Shown: positions 50,198 to 62,100 of the stretch, in pieces
How positions within the stretch are numbered: the stretch's first letter is position 1
Layout of the letters: every line of letters starts with the position of its first letter
Source of the DNA: Hexactinellida sp. DTS-2022
Lineage: Eukaryota > Porifera > Hexactinellida
Reading direction: 5' to 3'
Length of the DNA stretch: 64,000 nucleotides
Assembly (NCBI GenBank): GCA_028753945.1
Contig: JAPNXP010000012.1
Location: 496,001-560,000, forward strand
The notes under the pieces: generated by a model
Databases searched by the model: none
Seen by the model: the letters and a program-made list of their open reading frames with translations, nothing else
Told to the model about the DNA's origin: nothing
Translations under genes and position numbers: made by a program

Positions 50198-53100
50198 TTA
50201 GATTAGTCCGCCCAGAAGATAAGAGGGACAGTGTACCGAACAGAGAGAATGTGAGTTCAATTTTAGATTGAATACTTCATCTTTCCCATCCGAGCATAAG
50301 GAATTATAAACATGAACAGGTATTGAGAGTAGGGACAGTATCTTGCAGCTTTTAGAGTCTAAATAATTTCGAGTAATTACAATATCCTTTGTAACAGTGT
50401 TAATGGTACTTTTAATGTTAAGAATGAACTCTTTCTTTACAGAAACTTTGAATTGTTCAAGGGGTAGCCACAGAGTGATTATGTTTTCTGATAAATCGAG
50501 GAATTGGGATTCTTCCTGAAGAGAGGAGATGAGAAGAGCGCTTCTCATAAAGACACTCAAATTGAGAGCGGATGACATTTCCATCGGAGAGAGTAGCCAC
50601 TGTTTCAACTGATTAAAATGTCCAACCAATTGGTCTAGCCATAGAAATAGCTCACATGGTGTTCCTATCGGATTATAAACCTCAATCCATTCATCCCAAA
50701 CAACCTGCTTCGAAAATGATTCCCCAATCGATATCAAAGATGCAGGCATTAGCACAACACCTGTTTTCAGATAATGTTGAAGAGATAAACTTTTGTCGAA
50801 AACATCTAACATAATACTATGCACCTCTACCAATTCATTAGCTATTACATAGTGGAAGAGAGGAGAATTACTCTTAACACCTAATTTCAAATCTCGGGGG
50901 ATGCAAGTCAATATTTTAATAGTTTTATCAAGTACATCTAATAAAGTTGTAGTGTTGAAAGGAAGGAACTTAATTTCAGGAAAGCATTGGAGAGGCAGTG
51001 TGGAGGATAATTGCATTGGTGTATCATTGGGGACAGACAACTTAATTCTCAATAGACTGCTGAGTACAGAGAAATAAGAGGGCGTTGGTAAAATGGTGCT
51101 CGATTTATCGGAATTTAAGAAATGATCAATCACTTCGTGAGACACTCCAAGGACTGTTTCAGAAAATATACCAAAATTTAGGATCTGTGGATCAGACTTG
51201 AGAGAATAAACAGAAGACAGGATTGCGAATACATCCTGTTCTTGATGTGTGTTTGAATCCTCAGAGTGCTTTAAGTTAAGGAGGCCTTCCAAAGCAGTGG
51301 AGAGGAGATCAGTTGTAAGATTAGCGAGAGAGCTCTGATACAAACAGTTCCTTTTAGTAACCAGAGAGCAGTGGAATAGAATTACTAAATAACATGTGTA
51401 CTCCCATGGATGTGTATGTATTTTCATTCTAGTTTCCACTGGAATTGAATTGTATAAACAATCGAATATATGATACGTGCTAAAGTAGAGCTGTTCAGTA
51501 GTAGGTAGATTCGAGAAATAATTCAATTCAATATTCTCAATAGGAAATATACTCACTACCTCAGGTAGGGATTCGGGAAAATCTTCACACCATTCTCCGT
51601 AGAGTATAAGAGTAATCGGTTTGTGTTTCAGAGAAAATATTTTTGAAAAAAAGGATTCGCGATTGCCTTTCTTGACTAAATGGAAATCTTTGAATAGGAG
51701 TATTTGCGTGCTAGTTACATCCTCAAAGTTTGGTAGAGAAGTTGACAGCTCAAGGTGTGAAAATGATTTAACTTCCATACTTTGTGCTGCGTAAAGGGAT
51801 ACAAGTTCATATTGGAGAGTTAAAGATTTTGCAATTGCAACTCTACAACCTTTTTCCATTACAAAATAGAGTAAATTCAACTTGGAAGGATTAATCCCAG
51901 TATTTGCACTCAGAAAGTAACTAAGGGGGAAAGTTTGAAGGAATAACAATTCAGTACCTAAACTATCAGATATGAAATCTTTGTAAACATCCACATTAGA
52001 TAAAGGAACGAATACGTTCAATATAATGAGAGCTTCAGTGCATAGAATGCTATTAGGCGAACTTTGTCCCATCATTGAAATTGGAATGGGCATATTTTTG
52101 TAAGATGGTATAGAACAAGAAATCCAGTTTTTCCATTCTGTGTGCTGATCGGTGAATGAATTGTATAATATATTGATACAGTGGTCATTCAAAGGTGATT
52201 GGAGCAAAGACGCCCATTTCGATTCATCAACCCATTCTGGTTTTGATACAATTGTACATGTACTTTTTGGTTGAAAGGGAGAATTTGAAGCTATTTTAAT
52301 AATGGAGTTTATTAGAGAATTCGTATACTCTTCAGGAACTCCTGACAAGTTAGCAATTAGAGAAGAGAGAAGGAGCCAAGTAAACTGGTCCTGACGAGTG
52401 AGATAGGGCAAGTACAATTCAACAGAATGTTTCACAAACTTCTTAATCAATGTATTGATAACAGAATCAATGCCATCAGATAAAATAGAGCTTTTCTCTT
52501 CATCAATTTCTGCTTTATCAAGCCAGTTGAGATTAGTGAAATACTCTGTAGCAAGATCCTCTTGGCATTTAGTTTCCAGTTTATTTCTTACAAGTTCGCT
52601 GATTTCAAACGAGGGTCTTTGAGCTAAGTTTGAAGGTTGGATTTGACAAAGCCCTGATTCCAAAAATAAAGATTCCATGACTGAATACAATCTATTTACT
52701 TTCAAGGAATAAAATGCATGCATCTCCTGAATACAGCAGAGAGCGCAAGCCAAGTTGGCAAGAGCATCAGGGATACTGTATATCTGTGTACAAACAGAGT
52801 GCAATGATTTTTCTGTGTACTCCCTAACAGTCTGGAGATAAGGGCGCAAATTCAAAATAATAACCAGTTCGTGGGCAAGTTTGTACGATATAGCGGGAAC
52901 TTCAGTATTTTGAGGGATATATGATGTTCCTGTACTAATATCGCATCTGAATAACTTGGCTAATAATTCTGTGAGGTCACGCTGTACATTTTGGATCTTC
53001 AATTCCTTTTCGGCAAGAAAGGAAAATAAATCCCGCCAAGATTGGTTGAGATAATGGTTTGTGAGTAATGTATGCAAACATACCTCGTAGCACATCGTGT

Positions 53101-56100
53101 GACAAGGCACCATATTCAAGTGACTAATATTGTTAGAGTAAATGGACGGATGACAGAAAGATGGAGTGTTAGCCGAAAATATAAGTTGGAATTTCTTATT
53201 CTGTACTAAAGTTCTACCTGCCAACTGGATTGGAATCTTGATATTTATATGATTTTTCAATACAGTAGCGAATTCAATTAACGGATCCAGCACTGGGTCA
53301 ATTAATGTGTCTAAATTGGTTATGATTACCGAATGACCCTTGCTAACTGCCTCTCTTAGCGTTTCATACAAATGTGTATCAGTACAAGTTAGTTCCAGTT
53401 CTGTGGTAGTTGATGTGCTTTTCAGTTCAGATAGAGGAAATGGTGAAGAGGATGAGATGGAGAACCAGTTCGAATAGGATTCGTTTAAGAATTCCTTAGA
53501 AACAGAATAGGTGATGGACTTTAAAGGAGTCAGGTAATCCTTTACATTATGATTGTACATAAAGTAGCATATACAGCTGAGAATCTGCAGAAATTTATTT
53601 GAAGTTTTATGCCCACATAATATTATGTCAGGAATTCGGTCAAACGCAACAATGTTATTAAATCGAAGATTCAAAGCTTCAGTCCAATTGATGCTGAGGT
53701 TAAGGTTTGCAAGAGATTTAGGCCAAATGTTTAATAATATATTAGTTTGATCTTCAATAGGAAAAGAGGAGAGGAAGGAAATATAAGCTTGTGAGATGGC
53801 AGTTGTGATTAAAATCGTCGTGACAGCCTCTTCTGAAACTTGAGAATTTACCTGCCACAATTCTGGTAGTTTCCCCAAGTCTTCAATAAGAGTGCATCTA
53901 GCATGGAAATCGGCACTCTGTTCATCGTAGGATTCAACGTATTGAGTTAAAGACAAAGACGATTGGATTAGAGATTGGTGCAAATTTCTTCGAGTATCGT
54001 TAAAAGATAATATTTTCGTTTTTAATGATTCCTTCTGATTATTTAGTTTACTTAACGATTCAATGTTACATTTTATCCGCTCCTGAATAGGAATAACTTT
54101 GTGTAACTTAATATGGTAATATTCAGCAATTGCACTCAACCAATCAGTGATGGTCTGGATAATATTATAAAGATCGGGATCAACAATGGCTTTATCTACT
54201 GTTCCTAAAAAATCTTGTGATAAAACATCGCGAATTGTTAAAAGAGTCTCTTCAGATATTTCTGTGCTGGTATGGAAATCGGTTATTTGAGAAAGAAACC
54301 GGTCTGAATTTGACAAAAGTCTCCGAAGAGTACGAATTAGTGGTTGTGTGTCACAGCTGGATCTGAAAAGAGAAATAAAGACATTTAATATATTGTAAAG
54401 TTCTTGCTCTTTAATGTTATGAATTCTAAGCCATCCAATATTGTGACTGTTAAACATCTTCGTTGCTTGAATAATTGTTCCAACCTTATTGTTGCTCTCC
54501 AAAATAGCTAATTGCAGAGCATTATTCAATTTAGGTTGTATTTTGTCTAGAAAGTCAATATTCTGTTCAAGTCTCTCGAGACAAGTTGAACTTTCAGATA
54601 TGTTGAGACCTTGTTGACCGATTAGTTTAAGAAAGTCTGAACAGGAAGCTTTCTTATCATTGAATACAAATTCACGATTTGGGAACTCTACTTCAAAGGA
54701 ATCTTTACTCCTACGTATATATTTTAAAATTTCAAGAGCGCATTTAATAATTTTTCGCTGAGCTAAGACCTCACTATAAATAGACCCAAAAGAGGAGGAA
54801 AATTTTATTATAAAATTTGTGAAACTGTCATTTCCAGGAACATAGTTTTGATTATATTTAAGATTTTTACACAAATCAGAGAACAGTGCAGGAAGAAGTT
54901 CCACGATTAAATTTTGTGTATTTGGTGTCAAATTGATATGTTTAGGAGAATGTTGTAGCAATGCGTTTTCACACAAAATTCCAAGCTGTGTACGATCCCA
55001 TCTAGAGCATAGTATACAGCTCAAACGATTGAACAATGAAGGCATGGAGTATGTAAGCTGATAGAAGTTAATATCCAATTCTTTAAAGTTAATTATTATA
55101 GTTAGATTTCTATTGACATTGTCGAGGAAAATTTTCCATGCTAAAGTTTCACTGAATACGAGTGAAAGCTTTGAAATATGTGTCCTAAGACCATTGATAA
55201 TATTCCCTCTCTGTTCTAAACTAAATAAAAGTGATATTTGACAGTCCTCTACAAATTCTAATATTCTCGAGAAAAACTTTTTTGATTTCAACTCTCGATA
55301 GTCAAATAAGAGAATTATCCTTTCCATATAAATCCCAGCTCGTGTATAAAGGTCTCGCATATAATTATCAAAAACACTCAAGTCGTATTCACTACTTCGC
55401 AAATAAGTACAATGTTCTTCTGAGGATTTCGTTTCCTCAGAGTGGGATGCTAAATGGTAAGAGATGCGTTCCAGGGTGAAATTGAAAATAGAAGCGATCA
55501 GTGATATAGTATTATGTATCTGTGATTCCCCTATTATGATCAGATTTGAGATGTCTGGTGGCTTAATTAAGTGAAGAGAAATCCTATTCAACAAGTCCAG
55601 TGTAAAAGGAGTTGCGAGCCAGTTCTTGGCTGCTTGCTTAACAGAAGGTTTTTCCATTAGTTTAGTTAGCTTTTTCTGATCAGAAGTGACTTTATATTCA
55701 GACAATACAGAATTTGGAAGAGCGATTGTATGTTCAATAATATTCTCAACGAATGAGAAATGTTCATTGGGTTGAGTGAGGTAATCTTTCAGAACACCAC
55801 TATCAAAATATTTATGGATGAGCCTTGTCTTAAGTTGTCTGAATTGGAGAGTGTCATTGTAATTAACAAGTTTCTGTTCGTATGACCAGTATATCTCATG
55901 GTTCCATAGCTGAATAAACTCCCGAACTGAACAGTTCGGTTCAAGTATAAGACATAGTGATCGGAAAATATTACTGATATCTCTCAGTGTAAATAGATAG
56001 AGGCTCCGTTCTTGTATTTGTACGAATATACGCTTCAATGAGGACTGTAATTCTACTGTTAGTGATACGATTGACTGAATAAAGGTTTGATTTATAGAAG

Positions 56101-59100
56101 TTGAGTGTGTACAGTTAAATAAACAACAACAGAGTTGGCCAAATATGGACACCAGAGAATTGAATGTGGGATATTGATAATGGTGAACGAAAAAGTGTTT
56201 TGTAAATCTACTGCTAAGATTCGTAAGTCTAGGGTTACAAGTGACAATGAAGTTTACAAGTTCAATATTTTTCTTTGCGTAAGTATTGAAATCAAACAGT
56301 TCGTTATTAGATGATATCCAGCGAAGCATTTCTGCAACTGAATTTGATTGTTGCCCTGGTACATCAACTAAGTGTATATCTTCTATCAGGTTCTGTAGCT
56401 TCATGTTACCTCGGGGTACATATAAACTCTTATTCGTACTCCAAACTAGCTCAGATTTAAGCATATTCCATAGATTCTGGCTTGATGAGAGAGAATTGCA
56501 CTTGAACTTTTTTGTATATTTTTGATCGAAATCAGAGCTTTCGATACGATTTGAGAAATGATTCACAAGAAGTGTCTTACCAGAGCCAACATCACCAGTA
56601 ATTAGTATAGGTATGTTGCTAACAGAAAGATAGTCTAGAAGAGATAGAATTGTCTCTGTTTCTAGATCTGTTATGAAAGGCATTTGATTAAATAATCTCT
56701 CTTTGGAGTATGTAAAAGGTATTAGCCTTGGTTTCGTTAGAGATTGAGTCTCATAATTAGGAATAAATGACCAAATATTGGAACCTTTTGGGAAAGAATT
56801 CGGACCTTGAAACAACTCTTGCCAAATAGTATTAAAGAATATTCTAGAATGGTCATCCAGACAGCCTCCAATGGCCCATACTGCAGCAAAATTGAATAAT
56901 ACTTCTTTGAAATCCTTCTGCGGTATTGGATACGCCGAGAGAAGTGATTTCAGCAGAGAAATCAAAGAAGTTATTACACTGACTTGATTTAGCTCAACAG
57001 CGAATTTGAATTGTGTCTTACTGAGCACTTTCCTTGTGTTAGTCGATAACTTCCTTAATATACGTTCTCCAGAATCGCGATTATCCTTAAATAAGCTGGT
57101 CATAATAGTTGGGAGATATTTATCAAATATAAATTGCCACTCAATTGATTCATTTTCATTCTGAGTATCGAGCCATGATTGTATAACAAGATTCCATGAT
57201 ACAATGGAACTGAAGCAGATAATTCTCACTTTCGCTATTAAGGACGGTGTTAAGAAGTCGGAGCTATCAGACTCAAGTATTATCCTAGCATTGGGTAAAA
57301 GGAGTATTGATTGTTTTGTTGGTAAGGTAATTGAATAATCTTCAAAATCAAAAGTAGAGAGAACATCAGTATGCAGCTTGTCAAGGGATCCATCGAGGTG
57401 AAACCAAAAATGATTCGAAATCTCGAGTTTTTCTTCTGGGACAAAACAGTTATCTAGAAAGTGAGGAAGTAGACCCTTTGTCCAAGTTTTTTCTTGTAAG
57501 TCAAAGGCACCAAAAAGTTTCTCTTTTTGTAATGCTTGAGGTAATATAGTTTGCACGGTAGCAGAATGCCCGAGATCCTTAAACAGGCTAGAACATACAT
57601 TGATTGCAGATGTTTTCCCACTGCAAGAGGGACCAAGCAAGAAAACCATGTGATGTAACTTGAGTGAGTTCCAAACTTCACCGATTTTTGAGATAAAGTG
57701 GTCATCTGGTTCCAGATTCAGTCGCTTCAAAACTCGTAGTAGCGGTTCACTTTGTGTGGAGAATTCGTGTTGAGAAGAAGAATCAGAAAGATCAACATAG
57801 AAATCTGTGTTTTCAGAATCTTCAGAGAAGAGCATTTGGAGAATGTGCCCCAATTTGACGATTTGTGAATCTGGTAAGAAACGTGTCAAATGAGGTAGAT
57901 AATCAATAAGAGAGGAACACATAATAGCAATTTCATGATACTTAATATAATTTTCATCATTCTTCTCATTTCTTGTTTCAAATTTTTGGCCTTGAGATGA
58001 TGCACTCATTGGTTTCTGATCAGCTTCCGATTCATCACTTTCTTGAGTACCCAAGGGATAATGAACGCTGTGATGATCCACCGGAGATTCCATAAAATAA
58101 TTATCTAGCTTATTTGAAGCAACAATTAAGAGATGGCGTAGTTTGAAAATGGAGAGATGGGATAAAGACTTCGAGTCACTGGAGCCAACTAATATAGTAT
58201 AAGATTGGTAAAATTTATTGAGTCTAGTGGCTAATTCACGTGAGTACTGGAATCCAGAGGTATACAGTAAAACCTCTGCTATAACGGTAACATTTGGCAA
58301 CAGTATACAAGATTTAAATACGTTAGAAAATAAAGAGTAGTTTGAGCATGAGTAGCTCTTGCATTGAGCAGTGGCAAGGATAGCTCCATGGTTTAAGTCT
58401 AACGGAGTGAAAGGTTGTTGAATTGGAATCCCAATTTTGCTGTATAAAACACCAGTGAATAAAGCACGAATCAATTCTACGAAAATGCCCAGAGTTTGTG
58501 GCTGTATATTATCTATACGACGGAAGCATACCAAAGATCTCGAATTGTTTGCGCCAAACATGAAATCCCTTAGGTAGTCAAAAGAAGTATGGCTTGTACA
58601 AGAATGCACAAAAAGAGGCCGTCCAAGTAAATAAGCAAACTGCTTAATGGTAGACATTTTGCCAGAGCCTTGTTTTCCAACCAGCAAACCACCAAAATTG
58701 GTAGACAATGATTGAAGTAAATGTGAATAACATCTGTTTGTATTGGGAAACAGAACAATTTCTCTAAAATCTCCTTGATACTCGAAAATATATGGAACGC
58801 TATGGTTATGAATCACCAAATTGCAACCGGTAGTATCTTCTTCCTGTATTAGATGTTTGATAGAACTCTGCCATTCAATAGTATTTTCCAATTTTATGTC
58901 GCAATTAATCGATATTAGTGACTCAATCAATCCTTTGAAATAGAACAGAGTAATAAGAAAATTTTGTATCAGCAAATATGTTGGCATCGTAAGCAGTTCG
59001 TATTGGGAAGGACTCTCTTCCAAGTTTTCTTGTTCTACACTATCCAATACGACATCGTCTTTTTGCATCAAATCTAACGAATCTATATTACCTGAATGCA

Positions 59101-62100
59101 AGTAACGGCTCAATAGAATAATTAGCTTTTGGAAACCTGATTGCGTGGATTTTAGTTGAGATACATCGTTTTGAATTACCAGCTGTTGAATGAGAGTTGA
59201 TAAGAGAACTCTTGCAACCAGGAGAAATATCTCAGTTGATTTGGCTTTGTTTAGTTCGGAGAGGAGGAAATAACCAATTTTACAGATTTCGAGTTGATTG
59301 AAAGGTGTTTCTTGGGAAATCTTGTCAATCAAAGAACCATAATAGTCTTTGAGAGTGTCGTGGAGATTGGAAGAAAATTCATTCAGAAGAGAGGTCACTT
59401 TATCGAAATTGTCACAAACTATCGGAGTATTGAGTTGTACGACGCCTCCACTTGCTGCAATAACGCCATTGATCGTAGATCTACTTTTAACTTCTGTAAT
59501 ATTGAGACTCAACTCAAATACTCCAGAGAATAGCATATGCATGTGTTGACTCAGTAATTTGAGATCGGTGAAATGAGAAATGAAAGTATGGATATAATAA
59601 CTGGAAATGAAATAAAACCTTGGATAAATTGCTTTGAAATTTTCGTAGTATTTGTAAATCGCGACTCTTGTCTGCTCTAAACTTTGATTAATCTCCTCTA
59701 AAAATCTAAGTCTACCCTCTTTGCAGCAAGTGCGCATAACATGTGGATCTGTTTGAACTTCTTTCATTAATATTCTCCACTGTTTGTCAACAACAATAAA
59801 GCCAATCACTTCTTGAGTTAAATTTTGTCTTACATCATTCCAGCTGAAAAACTTGTCCGCTTGCATCCAACTATCCTGTATCTCTACCCACAGTTTTAAG
59901 ATAGTCTCAACTCTTTGTAATTTGTGCTGCCATGGCTTCAAATCATCTTGAAACGGAAGAGATGAAGCCGAATTTAGTACGCTTTCTAATTCAGTCATGT
60001 GAGATTCAAGCGCCTCGAAAACTTCATGGACATTGGATAACTTGGGGATGGGCTCCATAAGAGGGGCATCAAGTCCAATTGAGTTAATTCCACTCATCTT
60101 TGACGAAGTAATTACACCTTTCGAATGACGTCTGAGTGTCCCAGACATGCTCTGGAGGAGATTCTCATTACTGGTTGGAGAGGAACAGAGCGAGGGTTCC
60201 GACACAAATCCAGAAATAGACTGTGCTATAGGCCGAATATAATCCTCCAGGCTAAATAAGTAGCCATCCCAGAATTCTTTAAAATTGCTGAGAATTGATT
60301 CGCTGGTAACTTCTGTCTTTGACTTTTCTACGATAGTCTCTACTTGCTGATAGCAGTGATGAAGTCCTAAATCTATTAACTTTCCGAAGGATAGTTTGGT
60401 CAGAATAGAAAGGTCTGTGATTGTAGCAGAGCCGACGCGAGGTTTGGGAGAAAGCTTGAGTATAAGTTTCCAGTGGCTTTCTCTGATAGAGGGAGATTGT
60501 AGAAGTGTGAGGAGAGGAACAGTACTTTTAAGCTCGTCCAAATAGTCTCTGATACTTAGTGTGATATCCCATTGCATCGCTTCTTGTGGTATTTTGTCAA
60601 CTTTATCCTTTAATTCCACTACCTTTTGTAGAATTTCTTCAGGAACCTGCTTTTTCCACATGTCTCGTTTCAAGTGCTTTGTGGTATGAGTCACCTCATT
60701 AACTAACATCCATACTTTCCTGATCATTATGAAGGTATCGAGTAACTTTTGGAGAGAAGTGAAGTTTACAAACTGAGTTTCTAGAAAACTTTGCAACTCA
60801 GCAATGTCTTTCGACTTGTCTTTGAGGTCTGAGAACTTGTGAGCATATTCATCAAGAAGTTCTCGTGCATCTTTAGAAGGACAATCAGAATTAAAAAGGT
60901 AAGATCGATAGAATTGGTTACTAATATTTGTTAATTCCTGTTGGAAGGAATGTAGTTTTTCAATAATTAACTTCTTATGGGAAGTGATGCAAGGTCGTAT
61001 CTTCTGTCTGGCCAAATCAAAAACGGAGTTGAGGTGATCAAGTTTGTGGGGAGTTGACAAGTAGAACTCATGTATGTCCTGACGCAAGGTAAACTCAAAT
61101 ATTTCCAAAATTTTGTTAGCTCGCTGTAGAGTGCTAAATTTATGCTGAATTTCAAATTGCTTGTTCCCTATGGTATGAAATATCCTCATATTTTTCATCA
61201 ACTGAGATAAGTCAGCTGTTTGAGTACATATTTTAGACAGCTCTGGCTCAATTTTCTCAAATAAAAAGTTCAAATCTTCCAAAACAAGAATAACTTTGTC
61301 CTGTAAGTAATCACAAAAGGTAAACAACCAATTTGCACAGAGAGACAAGAGAAAAGATCGAATGCCTCGTGCATCTATTACGATAGAACCCATGTGTATA
61401 TGAAGAGGAATTTTAAGTAATTCTTGTTTCAGTGAATAATAAAGGAAGATCTCTTTCTCAAAATCTTCCAACAAAGGTAACTTTCCTTTGGAATATGAAC
61501 CTTGTGTACGAGCAAATAAATTCGGATATAAAAATGCGAATTCGTTGAGGCGAGTATTATTCGGCGTAACTTCTCCTAAATGCGAACTATCGATCATTGG
61601 CAATTCCATTTCTGGTGCATAATTAGAAATAGCATTAGGAGACTCGCTTCTAGGAGAAATAAAATTTCTGAAATAAGAATTACAATCGTTCGTCCATAAG
61701 AATGAAAACTGTGAAAATTTCTGAAGAACTACATGCGAGTTGTTGAGATCACCTAAGAGGATATAATCGAAGTCACTTATCAAATTTGAGAAAAATGTTT
61801 CATTCCTCAGATAGTCAATAAAGGCACCTTTCGGATGATAAAATGGATGAAGATTACTGTTTCGCGTGTAGACTCCCATTACCCATGATTTTATTTGTTC
61901 AACAAGAGATGGAGTCTGCCCTTCAGGGTATGGGAAAGGAGAGAATATTACACAGTCTCTCATTATTCTGAAATTAACAGAGAACAGTCCATTCGCTGAG
62001 TGAGTTGTTTCCATTGCGCCTTCCATAGGAGCCAAGTACATCTGTACAGCAGAAAACGATTTAGAAGTCTGCGAAGTAATTCCACGGTACAAGAGTTGGT